A stretch of DNA of 64,000 bases from assembly GCA_903927965.1 (NCBI GenBank), contig CAIYPA010000104.1, positions 1-64,000 of the forward strand, read 5' to 3'. How positions within the stretch are numbered: position 1 is the stretch's first letter; each line of letters begins with the position of its first letter. Below, one piece after another: positions 1 to 9,108 of this stretch. The stretch is from an uncultured Bacteroidia bacterium. Its GTDB lineage: Bacteria; Bacteroidota; Bacteroidia; Bacteroidales; Prolixibacteraceae. Position numbers and translations under genes: made by a program. The notes beneath the pieces are model-generated. The model did not search any database. It was not told where the DNA came from and saw only the letters and a list, made by a program, of their open reading frames with translations.

Positions 1-1
1 A

Positions 2-421
2 TCATGTGATTATGAGTATGTTGACTATTCAAAAATGAAAATTCGGAACGGTAAAGATGGTTACAATTTTTCTGTTGAGAATACCGACATAAAAGCAATT
101 TACCAATCAGTGGGTAACCTTAGGTTTGGTGGGGAATACAAGCCTACGGAAGCCGTTAGTCTTAGGGCAGGTTACGAGTTGTTTGGAAATCCTTATAAAT
201 CATATGCTTTCAACCAATCCCAAGCCAATAAGGATTATAGCTTCAAGACGATGAACCTCGGAGTCGGATACCGTATCGATAATGTTTATCTGGATGTGGC
301 CTTTTCACATGGAAGCCAGACAAATTTCAGTTATATCTACCAGGTTAGCAATGCAAATGATCCGGTCAAATACGAACTAAAAAGCAACTCCCTGATATTT
401 ACATTGGGAATTAAGCTTTGA
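2..421 (+). CDS. Outer membrane protein, FadL/OmpP1-like, C-terminal part (partial)
   Basis: The reading frame is open from the window edge to a TGA at 419-421, so only the last ~139 residues are seen. The fragment alternates short beta strands with polar turns (for example LRFGGEYKP, VSLRAGYELF, MNLGVGYRIDNVYLDVAF) and ends in LIFTLGIKL, the pattern of the last strands of an outer membrane beta barrel. The combination of GGEYKP, LRAGYE and GVGYR strands resembles the end of Bacteroidota OmpP1/FadL/TodX transport proteins, which admit hydrophobic compounds. An ATG at 35 lies inside the frame and is not taken as the start because coding sequence continues upstream. A strong terminator follows directly. 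The family call is moderate; the barrel call is firmer. Confidence 0.7.
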   Translation, partial: SCDYEYVDYSKMKIRNGKDGYNFSVENTDIKAIYQSVGNLRFGGEYKPTEAVSLRAGYELFGNPYKSYAFNQSQANKDYSFKTMNLGVGYRIDNVYLDVAFSHGSQTNFSYIYQVSNANDPVKYELKSNSLIFTLGIKL

Positions 422-434
422 GAAATAGACTTAT

Positions 435-472
435 AAAAAAAGGAGGAACTTGGAAAGAGTTCCTCCTTTTTT
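435..472 (+). terminator. Rho-independent terminator after the FadL-like gene
   Basis: AGGAGGAACT (441-450) pairs perfectly with AGTTCCTCCT (458-467) around a 7-base loop. Flanking A and T runs extend the stem to about 15 bp and supply a T tract on the plus strand. An A run on the left also gives a T tract on the minus strand, so it may act on both strands. Confidence 0.88.
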
Positions 473-542
473 GTTGTATGCGTTCAGAAGGTATAATCTG
501 ATTTAGTAAAAGACATACCGATTCAGAAAATGGGAATGGGTC

Positions 543-588
543 AAGTGATTTTCAATCGCTTCTTTTTCTGCGCGATTGGAAATCGCGC
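543..588. terminator. Pair of small hairpins between convergent genes
   Basis: AAGTGATT (543-550) and AATCGCTT (554-561) form an 8-bp stem containing one G-T pair, followed by CTTTTT, terminator-like for the plus strand. Next to it GCGCGATT (570-577) and AATCGCGC (581-588) form a perfect 8-bp stem with a 3-base loop. They lie between the FadL-like gene and the end of cysN. The first could be a backup terminator; the second has no T tract. Confidence 0.45.
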
Positions 589-617
589 GACCCGAAGGTT
601 CAAAAACATTTAAATCC

Positions 618-1889
618 CTACAAGATCATCCCTGCTCCCACCACATTATTTGTTCCCTCATCGATCAGGATAAGGCTTCCTGTGTCACGGTTTTTCTTGT
701 ACGGATCGAAAAACAAAGGTTTCGTGGTTTTGATCATGATCCTTGCAATTTCATTTAATCCAACATGCGGATCATTGTGGATCTCTTCTATTGTATTGAT
801 ATTCACTTTGTACTTCACTTCCGTGACGATACAACGCAATTCGTTCGAGTTGTGTTTGATCTGGTATTTTCCCCGCACGACCAAAGGTTTATCGCTCAAC
901 CAACACACCATTAAATCGATCTCCTGAGATTGCTGAGGTTGATTGATTGCATCAACGATCATGGATCCCCTGCTAACATCGATTTCATCTGTAAGTCTGA
1001 TCGTTACAGATTGGGGCGGGAAAGCACAATCCAAACTTACGCCTGCAAAATCAATCGCTTCGATCCTCGTTTTCAAACCACCAGGAAGTGCCACGACCTC
1101 TTGTCCTACCCTGAAAACACCACTTGCCACACGTCCTGCATATCCACGATAATCGTGGTATTCGTCTGATATAGGTCGTATTACATATTGAACCGGGAAA
1201 CGAGGGTCATTTAAGTTCCAATCCTGGCCAACCGGCAAGGCTTCGAGCAATCCAAGAAAAGTGGATCCAGTGTACCACGGCATGTTGGTGGAGGGATCTA
1301 CCACGTTGTCGCCCAATTTAGCACTGATCGGCAAAAAATGGATATCCTGGTTTCCAAGCCGACCGGCAACCTGAATAAAATCGGCTTTGATCGCTTCAAA
1401 GACTTCCTGACTATAATCGACAAGGTCCATCTTGTTTACACAAACCAGGACATGCGGGATGTTCAACAAAGCAGCAATATAAGCGTGGCGGCGGGTCTGT
1501 TCGATCACACCGTTGCGTGCATCAACAAGAATGACGGCGGCATTGGCTGTGGAGGCCCCTGTCACCATATTGCGGGTATATTGGATATGCCCGGGAGTAT
1601 CTGCAATAATAAATTTCCGCTTTGGTGTAGCAAAATATCTGTAAGCCACATCAATGGTGATCCCTTGCTCACGTTCGGCACGAAGTCCGTCAGTCAATAA
1701 AGCCAGATTGACCTCTTCACCCCCACGATTGATGCTCGCCTGTTCGAGCGCTTCCATCTGATCCTCAAAGATTGCTTTGCTATCGTATAAAAGCCTTCCA
1801 ATCAAAGTGCTCTTTCCATCATCCACACTTCCTGCGGTTGTAAACCGCAACAATTCCATATCGAGATATCCGTGTTCTTTTCCAGACAT
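618..1889 (-). CDS. cysN: Sulfate adenylyltransferase subunit 1 (GTPase subunit)
   Basis: CysN is the GTP-hydrolysing subunit of ATP sulfurylase. With CysD it makes adenosine 5'-phosphosulfate from ATP and sulfate, the first step of assimilatory sulfate activation in the cytoplasm. The 423-residue product shows the EF-Tu-like G motifs: P-loop GSVDDGKSTLIGRLLYD near residue 20, DTPGHIQYTRNM near residue 97 and NKMDLVDY near residue 152, followed by beta-barrel domains. It is shorter than enterobacterial CysN (~475) and has no fused APS kinase (CysC) domain. The ATG at 1887-1889 gives a short N-terminal extension before the G domain. It lies 27 nt downstream of cysD in the same direction, so the two are an operon. 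No cysC, cysH or transporter gene is adjacent. Confidence 0.96.
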   Translation of the reverse strand: MSGKEHGYLDMELLRFTTAGSVDDGKSTLIGRLLYDSKAIFEDQMEALEQASINRGGEEVNLALLTDGLRAEREQGITIDVAYRYFATPKRKFIIADTPGHIQYTRNMVTGASTANAAVILVDARNGVIEQTRRHAYIAALLNIPHVLVCVNKMDLVDYSQEVFEAIKADFIQVAGRLGNQDIHFLPISAKLGDNVVDPSTNMPWYTGSTFLGLLEALPVGQDWNLNDPRFPVQYVIRPISDEYHDYRGYAGRVASGVFRVGQEVVALPGGLKTRIEAIDFAGVSLDCAFPPQSVTIRLTDEIDVSRGSMIVDAINQPQQSQEIDLMVCWLSDKPLVVRGKYQIKHNSNELRCIVTEVKYKVNINTIEEIHNDPHVGLNEIARIMIKTTKPLFFDPYKKNRDTGSLILIDEGTNNVVGAGMIL

Positions 1890-1916
1890 AATATTTCAAG
1901 ACTAAATTTTAATAAA

Positions 1917-2819
1917 TCAGAAGTATCCTTCACGTTTGCGGTCTTCCATTGCAGCTTCCGAACGTTTATCATCAGCCCTGCTGCCACGTTCAGTAACACG
2001 GCTTGCAGCCACTTCCTGAATAATATCCTCAAGTGTATTGGCTTCCGAAAGGGTCACACCTGTACAGGTAATGTCTCCAATTGTCCGGCACCGAACATCC
2101 AGGATCTCCGATTTTTCATTGGGTTTCAGCTGCATAAACGGGGCACATGCCAACCAGGCACCATCGCGGCAAAACACTTCACGTTTGTGGGTAAAATATA
2201 AACTTGGCATCTCAATATTTTCCATCAGGATATACTGCCAAACATCCATTTCGGTCCAGTTGCTGATTGGGAAAACACGGAAATGTTCACCCATGTGTTT
2301 GGCTCCGCAAAAAAGATTCCAAAGTTCAGGCCTTTGATTCTTAGGGTCCCATTGCCCGAATTCATCCCGATGGGAGAAAAAACGTTCTTTTGCCCGGGCT
2401 TTTTCCTCGTCGCGCCTTCCACCACCCATGGCGCAATCAAATTTCATCTCTTCAATGGCATCGAGCAGGGTAACCGTCTGGAGAACATTCCGGCTTGCGT
2501 TGACACCTTTCTCCTCAACTGCACGACCCAGATTTATAGAGTCTTGTACATACTTAACAATCAGCCTTGTACCTGTACTTTCAGCCAGGTCGTCACGGTA
2601 TTTGAGGGTTTCCTCAAAATTATGCCCTGTATCGATGTGCATTAAGGGAAATGGGACCTTTAACGGATGAAAGGCTTTCCGGGCAAGGTGAAACATCACA
2701 ATCGAGTCTTTACCACCTGAAAACAACATAACCGGCCTTTCAAACTGGGCAACAACTTCGCGGATCACAAATATTGATTCAGCTTCCAGTTCCCTTAAAT
2801 GGTTTATTCTATGCTCCAT
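1917..2819 (-). CDS. cysD: Sulfate adenylyltransferase subunit 2
   Basis: CysD is the catalytic adenylyltransferase subunit of ATP sulfurylase and forms APS together with CysN. It belongs to the PAPS-reductase/PP-loop family: FSGGKDSIVMFHL around residues 34-46 is the PP-loop, followed by the HIDTGHNFEET segment and the CysD-specific MGGGRRDEEKARAKERFFS stretch. At 300 residues the length is normal. The C-terminus carries the usual RGSRADDKRSEAAMEDRKREGYF-type tail, consistent with an intact gene. It is first in the cysD-cysN pair. Upstream lie about 150 bp of non-coding DNA and then a decayed ATPase gene, so no other sulfur gene precedes it. Confidence 0.97.
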   Translation of the reverse strand: MEHRINHLRELEAESIFVIREVVAQFERPVMLFSGGKDSIVMFHLARKAFHPLKVPFPLMHIDTGHNFEETLKYRDDLAESTGTRLIVKYVQDSINLGRAVEEKGVNASRNVLQTVTLLDAIEEMKFDCAMGGGRRDEEKARAKERFFSHRDEFGQWDPKNQRPELWNLFCGAKHMGEHFRVFPISNWTEMDVWQYILMENIEMPSLYFTHKREVFCRDGAWLACAPFMQLKPNEKSEILDVRCRTIGDITCTGVTLSEANTLEDIIQEVAASRVTERGSRADDKRSEAAMEDRKREGYF

Positions 2820-2893
2820 AAAAATAGAATTCTCAAAAATTAATCATGCCTTCGCCCAAGAGCCACTTTCATTGACACTGGAAAGACAGGCGA

Positions 2894-2901
2894 CAAAAAT
2901 A
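2894..2901 (-). promoter_or_regulatory. Candidate -7 element for cysDN
   Basis: On the minus strand this octamer reads TATTTTTG, matching the Bacteroidota -7 consensus TAnnTTTG, 75 nt upstream of the cysD ATG. No clear TTTG (-33) partner sits at the usual 19-21 bp distance, so support is partial. Confidence 0.35.
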
Positions 2902-2971
2902 GTCAATCTCACCAAATTATCAGTCATTCAATTGCAAACAATAAAGGTGGTATTAGTGCGTATTTCTATGA

Positions 2972-3295
2972 TTTTTATCGTTAGGTGAATCGCGTTTTCT
3001 TGAATACGCTGCTTTTTCGAACGGGGAGATCGTCAATTTCACCAATATTTCCTCCGAATGTGGCGTAAGTTCCCCCATTATTAAAGAGTATTTTAATTAT
3101 CAGGAAATTTACGCACATTGCAATTATTCGAACCTTCATTATCCCATCAGTTATTGGCGAACAACGTCACAAATTGAAATTGATTTTGGAAAGTATTTCT
3201 TGATCAAGGATGGTCAGGGGAAATTATTTCATAAGCCATATCAAAATAGATGGTTAGAACGATTAACCACGATTCAGCTTAATAATAAAAATTAG
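2972..3295 (+). pseudogene. Remnant of an AAA+ ATPase with DUF4143 C-terminal domain
   Basis: A frame open from 2972 to the TAG at 3293-3295 has no ATG at its beginning and a TGA just upstream. Its translation contains SRFLEYAAFSNGEIVNFTNI and CGVSSPIIKEYF, the winged-helix-like segment of ATPases with a DUF4143 domain. It then jumps to YWRTTSQIEIDF, which is normally far downstream (YWRTxxGxEVDF in the family). The Walker-containing N-terminus and roughly a hundred internal residues are therefore missing, which marks a decayed gene with an internal deletion. These ATPases are often mobile or poorly conserved between strains. The family match is from memory of its motifs; a profile search would settle it. 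Confidence 0.6.
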
Positions 3296-3315
3296 CGGTA
3301 CGGTTTTATTGATGC

Positions 3316-3546
3316 TTAAAACCACATTTCATGCTTGTTTCTCTCTTTCGAACAAGGATCAAATCTTTGTTTTGCAGTTTCCTCAAAATTTTGAATAACA
3401 CAGAGGGAATCGTCAATTGAGAATGTATCCCACCAAATCTCTTGGTCAGAAGCCTTGAGGTAATTAAAACCATCCAGAATAAAACGTTCCCGATGATCAT
3501 CCAACCCGTTGACCGATTTATTAATCACTAATTTATTATCTGTCAT
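3316..3546 (-). CDS. Small hypothetical protein, 76 aa
   Basis: An ATG-started frame of 76 codons, rich in charged and aromatic residues (FILDGFNYLKASDQEIWWD), with no signal peptide, membrane segment or motif that I recognise. It stands alone between a pseudogene and the RND operon. An overlapping minus-strand frame (3306-3500) could equally be noise. No convincing promoter or ribosome binding site was seen, so it may be a spurious frame or a fragment of a lost gene. Confidence 0.25.
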   Translation of the reverse strand: MTDNKLVINKSVNGLDDHRERFILDGFNYLKASDQEIWWDTFSIDDSLCVIQNFEETAKQRFDPCSKERNKHEMWF

Positions 3547-3658
3547 TTTAATAGCTGTATTAATAAGTGACTAAGATAATCTCAAAAATGAGTGAAAACA
3601 AGAGGTAAATGGCTAACCAATGTTAAAAATGCAAAATATATTAAGTTTTTTTTCTGTG

Positions 3659-4954
3659 TTAATTTCCCAGCTGGTACATCAGCCTTTTCAACTCAATTTC
3701 AGCAATTTTTGCTGCATATTCGAGGTTTACCAACTGATATCCTGAATTTTCAAAGCTGGCTTGTGCAGCTTTCACATCAAGAATTGTCGCCTGGTTTACC
3801 TGAAACCGTAAAAGGACAACATTGATCAGCTTTTTAGCCATAATAATCGTATTGTCTTGCGAATCAATCTGTTGCAAAGTATTACTATAAGAATGGTATG
3901 TTTTTACAGCATCTGCTGTCAAAACATTGAGGAGGCTTTGCTGTTGCAATTTTGCATTGTCAACATTTGAAAGGGCGGTCTCCTTCTGTATTTTATAAGC
4001 ATTGCCATTGTAGATGGGTATTGCCATTGTTATGCCAGCAAAGGGACCGTAATTTTGGTTTAACAGAGTAAGGCCGGCGTCACTTTGGGTCCGGTTCAAA
4101 TTATATCCTGTGTTAAGGCGCAAAGATGGGTAACGCAAAGAGGAAACCTCTTTTACAATTTGCTCATTAATTTTAACCTGCTGTCCGGCCGAAAGATATT
4201 GTGGGTTCTGTGATAAATAGTCTGTAATTGTCTTTAACTGGATCGATCTGTCAACCAGGATTGTATCATTAACAGAATAATCGTAAAAATTATTCCGGCT
4301 CATCAACTGCAGTAAATCTGTTTTTGCTTGATCGACAATCAATTGCTGGGACTTTAACAGTTGGGTTGCCGTATTTACGTCAATCTGTGCCTGGAGAAAA
4401 TCAGCATCGTTGGCCAAACCAACATTTCGCCTGTCGGTGACAATATCGAGTTTTTTCTGGGAAACGTCCAAGGATACCATAATAATTTTGAGGTACTCCT
4501 GCTGACGGATGATGTCGTAGTATTTTGCCATCACCGCTGCAATGCTATTTTGAATCAGGAGGTTTAACTGCAATTCCGACATTTTTTGCAAGTGTCCCAA
4601 GCGACCTTTTGTAGCCATTATTTTGAAACCGTTGAAAAGGGGTATCCCTACAGCAATGCTCGAAGTCATTGTATTGCCACTTGCACTACTTTTTTGAATA
4701 TTAACGCCACTGTTCAACTTCTGGTTCACATTTGTGGAAGATTGGTTGTCGGTTAAATTGATATTGACCGAAGGCAATCCGCCAGCAACCCCATAGGTAT
4801 TGTTCATCTTGTTGATTCCGATATTGTTTGTCGCTATCTTAACTTCAAAACTATTGTTCAGCATTGTGTCGATGGCACTCTTCAGCGAAATCGTTGTTTG
4901 GCCATTTGCAAAAAACGGAAGCAACAATACAACAGATAAAAAAATCTTATTCAT
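3659..4954 (-). CDS. TolC-family outer membrane efflux channel of the RND pump
   Basis: The 431-residue product is the outer membrane channel of a tripartite efflux system. It begins with a signal peptide (MNKIFLSVVLLLPFFANGQ) and then shows two OEP repeats of long amphipathic helices and short barrel strands; LKSAIDTMLNNSFEV and the YNLNRTQSDAG/GITMAIPIYNG segments are typical. A longer in-frame version reaching 5071 would overlap the pump gene, whereas the ATG at 4952-4954 gives an exact signal peptide and sits 7 nt after the pump stop, so it is chosen. Fourth gene of the marR-adaptor-pump-channel operon. Substrate is unknown. The C-terminus ends AEIELKRLMYQLGN, as is usual for the family. 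Confidence 0.93.
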   Translation of the reverse strand: MNKIFLSVVLLLPFFANGQTTISLKSAIDTMLNNSFEVKIATNNIGINKMNNTYGVAGGLPSVNINLTDNQSSTNVNQKLNSGVNIQKSSASGNTMTSSIAVGIPLFNGFKIMATKGRLGHLQKMSELQLNLLIQNSIAAVMAKYYDIIRQQEYLKIIMVSLDVSQKKLDIVTDRRNVGLANDADFLQAQIDVNTATQLLKSQQLIVDQAKTDLLQLMSRNNFYDYSVNDTILVDRSIQLKTITDYLSQNPQYLSAGQQVKINEQIVKEVSSLRYPSLRLNTGYNLNRTQSDAGLTLLNQNYGPFAGITMAIPIYNGNAYKIQKETALSNVDNAKLQQQSLLNVLTADAVKTYHSYSNTLQQIDSQDNTIIMAKKLINVVLLRFQVNQATILDVKAAQASFENSGYQLVNLEYAAKIAEIELKRLMYQLGN

Positions 4955-4961
4955 TAATTGG

Positions 4962-7900
4962 TCATTTAAACTGATTATCAATATCCTCCTGTGTTTTATG
5001 AACTCCCGAAACAAATGTATAAACTGCTGGGATGACAAATAATGTGAGGACCAATGAAAATATGATACCACCTACAATAACAATTCCGAGAGGAACACGG
5101 CTTGAAGCCGCTTCACCAAGGCTTAACGCAATCGGCAAAGCACCCAGGGAGGTTGCAAGGCTGGTCATTAAAATTGGACGTAACCGTTGTGTGGCAGCCT
5201 CAATAACCGCATCAAATTTATTGATGCCGAGTTGCCGCTTTTTATTTGCGAACTCGACAATTAGAATCCCGTTTTTGGTTACCAACCCAACAAGAGTGAT
5301 CATCCCGATTTCGGAGAAAATATTCAAGGTCTGATTGAAGATCCACAAACTAAGTACAGCCCCTGCTATAGCCAATGGCACCGTGATCATAATGATAAAA
5401 GGGTCCTTGAAGCTCTCGAACTGAGCTGCGAGGACTAGATAAATCAATAAGAGTGCCAGGATAAATGCAAATGATGTATTTGAAGAACTTTCGGCAAAGT
5501 CACGCGATGGACCGCTAAGAGATGTCTGAAAACTTTCATCAAGCAATTTATCTCCAATGGTTTTCATTGCCTTAACCCCATCCCCAATTGTTTTTCCCTC
5601 GGCTAACGAAGCCGAAATTGTTGCTGATTTATACCTGTTAAAGTGGTAAAGCGTTGGTGGATTTGCACTTGTCGAAATATCTAAAACTTCAGATAAAGCG
5701 ATGTTGTTCCCGAGGTTGTTGCGGACGTAGAGTTTTGAAATATCGGTAGGTTGTTGGCGGTCTGCCAATCCTACCTGGCTGATTACCTGATATTGCCGGC
5801 CATTCATAATGAAATAAGCCAACCGCCTACCACTAAATGCGCTCTGCATCACACCGGCAATGTCGGTAACCGTAAGACCCATCTGCCTGGCTTTTAACCT
5901 GTTGATTACGATATCCACCTCCGGTTTGTTAAATTTGAGGTTTACGTCAACATTTTGGAAAGTCTTATCGCTTCGGGCAGCATCCAGAAATTTAGGAACG
6001 GCTTCCTTTAATTTCTCAAAATCGAGGTTTTGTACAACAAATTGAACCGGAAGTGCCCCACGAGATCCCAAACCGACAGAAATTGTTTGTTCCTCGACCG
6101 GAAAAATCCGAAGGTTGTTAAACCGTAATACCTTCTTGGACAAATCTTTTACAATTTCGCTTTGCGTACGTTTTCTTTCTGACCCGGGAACCAAGCCAAC
6201 CCTTCCACTTCCCGCATTAACACCAGTTCCGCCAAACCCAGGCAATGCAAGGAAAGAAAACGCCCCTTCCGGAATAGAATCGATCAAAAAATTGTTGAAA
6301 TCGGCACCCGACTTCGTCATATACCCATAACTTGCACCTTCAGGTCCTGTGATCTGAAAACGGATGCTTCCTTTATCTTCAATGGGAGCCAACTCGCTTT
6401 GTAAATTTTTTCCAATAAAATAGATCAGAAATAGACAAACCAACACGATTCCCCATGCCATCTTACGAATACCTATAAATTTCGTGAGAACCGTTTTGTA
6501 CCCACTTTCCATACCACTGAAAAATGGTTCGGTAGCGGTATAAAACTTTCCGTGCTGGGCATTTTTAATATTTAGAACCACGTTCAACACCGGTGTTATG
6601 GTCAAAGAGACAAAAGCCGAAATCAATACGGCACTGGCAACCACAACAGCAAATTCGCGGAAAAGGCTACCAACAAATCCCTGAAGGAACAAAACGGGAA
6701 GGAAAACAATTGCAAGGGTAATGGATGTGGATATGACCGCAAAAAAGATCTCTTTTGACCCTTCGAGTGCAGCCTTTCGAATATGAACCCCGCTCTCAAA
6801 TTTTCGAAAAATATTCTCCGTGACCACGATACCGTCATCGACCACCAAGCCTGTGGCAAGGATAATCCCAAGCAATGAAAGGATATTGATCGAGAACCCT
6901 GCCAGGTACATCACAAAAAACGTTGCGATCAGCGAAATTGGGATATCGATCAATGGCCTCACTGCGATTAGCCAATTCCGGAAGAAGACAAAGATGACCA
7001 TAATCACAAGGATCAAAGAAATCAGCAATGTCTCTTTCACTTCGTTAAGCGACCTTCGGATGTTCTTTGTGTTGTCAATCAGGGTGGTAAACTGAATATC
7101 GTTTTTCTGGGAACTTTTAATTTCGTCGAGTCTCTTATTGAACTCGTCGGAAATATTGATATAATTCGCCCCCGGCTGCGGACTGATTGCTAAACCAATA
7201 CCGCTCACGCCATTTAACTTCCAACTGGCTTCATATTGTTCGGGACCAAGTTCGACCTTTGCTAGATCGCTTAAACGGACAATCCCGTTAACATCCTCAC
7301 GTACAATCAGGTCCCTGAAATCCTTTTCGGTCGTCAACCTGCCAAGTGCCCTGATCGTGAGCTCAGTTTTATTGCCATAGATTTTCCCTGAAGGGACTTC
7401 GACATTTTCCTTGCTCAATACAGAAGTTATGTCGTTGAAAGTGATGTTATAGGCATTCAATTTATCGGGATCGATCCACAAACGCATTGCAGGTCGTTTT
7501 TGACCAATAATATTGACTGAGCTCACTTCAGGAATGGTCTGGAACTTATTCTGCAACACATTTTCTGCATAATCGCTCAATTCCAATAAGCCCTTACTCG
7601 GACTTTGAACGGCCATCAAAATAATAAAATCGCTATTTGCATCGGCCTTTGTCACAACAGGAGGCGCATCGACGTCCTGAGGCAAATTCCGCACAGCCTG
7701 GCTGACCTTATCGCGGACATCGTTGGCGGCAGCTTCAAGGTTGGTGGTCAGGTTAAATTCGACGGAGATCATGCTACTTCCCACCGAACTGGAGGACGTG
7801 ATTGTCCGGATACCGGGAATCCCATTGATTGATTTCTCAAGTGGTTCGGTGATCTGGCTTTCAATAATATCTGCATTTGCCCCTGCATATGAAGTCATTA

Positions 7901-8039
7901 CTGTAACCAAGGGCGGATCGATGGCTGGATACTCGCGAATACCCAAAAAATTAAACCCGATCACCCCGAAAAGGATAAGGGTCAAACTCATTACTGTTGC
8001 AAGTACTGGCCTTTTAAGCGAAAGTTCTGATATATTCAC
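4962..8039 (-). CDS. RND efflux pump permease, AcrB/MexB-like
   Basis: A 1025-residue inner membrane proton-driven pump of the hydrophobe/amphiphile efflux type. It opens with MNISELSLKRPVLATVMSL and TM1. The TM4 motif GLVVDDGIVVTENIFR supplies the paired aspartates of the proton relay, and a second membrane block near residues 870-1010 contains VGLVTKNGILIVEFANK. Length and duplicated architecture are normal. The start is a GTG (complement of 8037-8039): a stop lies four codons upstream and no ATG is available, so GTG is the real start. The adaptor gene ends 31 nt upstream and the channel gene follows 7 nt downstream. It exports substrates from periplasm or inner leaflet through the channel; specificity cannot be read from sequence. 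Confidence 0.96.
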   Translation of the reverse strand: MNISELSLKRPVLATVMSLTLILFGVIGFNFLGIREYPAIDPPLVTVMTSYAGANADIIESQITEPLEKSINGIPGIRTITSSSSVGSSMISVEFNLTTNLEAAANDVRDKVSQAVRNLPQDVDAPPVVTKADANSDFIILMAVQSPSKGLLELSDYAENVLQNKFQTIPEVSSVNIIGQKRPAMRLWIDPDKLNAYNITFNDITSVLSKENVEVPSGKIYGNKTELTIRALGRLTTEKDFRDLIVREDVNGIVRLSDLAKVELGPEQYEASWKLNGVSGIGLAISPQPGANYINISDEFNKRLDEIKSSQKNDIQFTTLIDNTKNIRRSLNEVKETLLISLILVIMVIFVFFRNWLIAVRPLIDIPISLIATFFVMYLAGFSINILSLLGIILATGLVVDDGIVVTENIFRKFESGVHIRKAALEGSKEIFFAVISTSITLAIVFLPVLFLQGFVGSLFREFAVVVASAVLISAFVSLTITPVLNVVLNIKNAQHGKFYTATEPFFSGMESGYKTVLTKFIGIRKMAWGIVLVCLFLIYFIGKNLQSELAPIEDKGSIRFQITGPEGASYGYMTKSGADFNNFLIDSIPEGAFSFLALPGFGGTGVNAGSGRVGLVPGSERKRTQSEIVKDLSKKVLRFNNLRIFPVEEQTISVGLGSRGALPVQFVVQNLDFEKLKEAVPKFLDAARSDKTFQNVDVNLKFNKPEVDIVINRLKARQMGLTVTDIAGVMQSAFSGRRLAYFIMNGRQYQVISQVGLADRQQPTDISKLYVRNNLGNNIALSEVLDISTSANPPTLYHFNRYKSATISASLAEGKTIGDGVKAMKTIGDKLLDESFQTSLSGPSRDFAESSSNTSFAFILALLLIYLVLAAQFESFKDPFIIMITVPLAIAGAVLSLWIFNQTLNIFSEIGMITLVGLVTKNGILIVEFANKKRQLGINKFDAVIEAATQRLRPILMTSLATSLGALPIALSLGEAASSRVPLGIVIVGGIIFSLVLTLFVIPAVYTFVSGVHKTQEDIDNQFK

Positions 8040-8070
8040 GTTAATGGATCATTGAATTTGTTGATTTGAT

Positions 8071-9108
8071 TTAAATTTCCTTTAATTTCCTTACCTTTTT
8101 GACCTTGGTAAGTGCATTTGGCCGGACAAACAACATCCCACTAATGATGATACTGTCGCCTGGACTTACCCCACTGGTCAGTTCAACCATGTTGGCATTT
8201 CTGATGCCCGTTTCAACATTCACAAAAACGGCCCTTTGCTTTTTAACCACAACAACCTGATTGGAAAGCGCATCGGGAATAATTGCATTTGAGGGGACTA
8301 CAATTCCTTTCCGGTTTTGATCCAGAAGGACTTTGACAAAGGACCCAGGATGGATAATACCACTTGTCAGTAACGCCCTCACCTTGACATTTCGGGTAAC
8401 TGCATTGATCTGAGGCTCAATCGCAGTTATAATAGCATCCATAAATTCAGAAGTGAGGTTGGTTTGTATCCTTACTTTATTTCCCTTCTGAATATCAGAA
8501 GCATACGTTTCTGGAACAGTAAAATCTATTTTGACTTTATCGGTTTGCTGTAAAGTGCCTAGAATGGTTTGGGGTGTAACATAGGCTCCAGGGCTCACGA
8601 CACGCAACCCAAGTTCTCCAGCAAAAGGTGCCCTGATCACTGTTTTATCGAGTTGTGCATTTAAAACTTTAATGTTGGCCTGAAATGTATTCACCTGACT
8701 TAAGGCAGCATCATAATCGGCTTGATTTACACCATTTACTTTTAATAGGTTACTAAGCCGTTTTTCGGTTTTGACAGCCAATTCAAGTTGGATTTTCTGC
8801 TGTTCCATTTGTGCCTGTAAATCAGCATCATTGATTTTGGCAAGAACAGTCCCTTCTTTTACAAACCCACCATCGGGCATATTGAGGTAGGTGAGCCTCC
8901 CACTGATTTCAGGATGAAACTCAACCATTTCATTCGATAGGACCGTACCATTAACCTCGAGGCTGCTCGAAACATCTTCTGAACCGGCAACAATCACATC
9001 GACCATAACGGCAGGCTTTTCTGCATTTGCCTGTCCGCTTTTTTTTGTTTCACACGAAGTGAATAAAGACAATACCAATAACGTTCCAATTAATCTTGTA
9101 CTCTTCAT
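8071..9108 (-). CDS. RND periplasmic adaptor (membrane fusion protein), lipoprotein
   Basis: A 345-residue adaptor joining the pump to the TolC-like channel. The N-terminus MKSTRLIGTLLVLSLFTSCE has a lipobox (LFTSC), so it is probably anchored to the periplasmic face of a membrane. A barrel-sandwich/lipoyl half (GRLTYLNMPDGGFVKEGTVL), a short helical hairpin near residues 100-150 and the second lipoyl half (VIRAPFAGELGLRVVSPG) are followed by beta-barrel and membrane-proximal domains. Its ATG overlaps the marR stop by 4 nt (ATGA), so translation is probably coupled and the gene sits in the MarR-controlled operon. Confidence 0.94.
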   Translation of the reverse strand: MKSTRLIGTLLVLSLFTSCETKKSGQANAEKPAVMVDVIVAGSEDVSSSLEVNGTVLSNEMVEFHPEISGRLTYLNMPDGGFVKEGTVLAKINDADLQAQMEQQKIQLELAVKTEKRLSNLLKVNGVNQADYDAALSQVNTFQANIKVLNAQLDKTVIRAPFAGELGLRVVSPGAYVTPQTILGTLQQTDKVKIDFTVPETYASDIQKGNKVRIQTNLTSEFMDAIITAIEPQINAVTRNVKVRALLTSGIIHPGSFVKVLLDQNRKGIVVPSNAIIPDALSNQVVVVKKQRAVFVNVETGIRNANMVELTSGVSPGDSIIISGMLFVRPNALTKVKKVRKLKEI

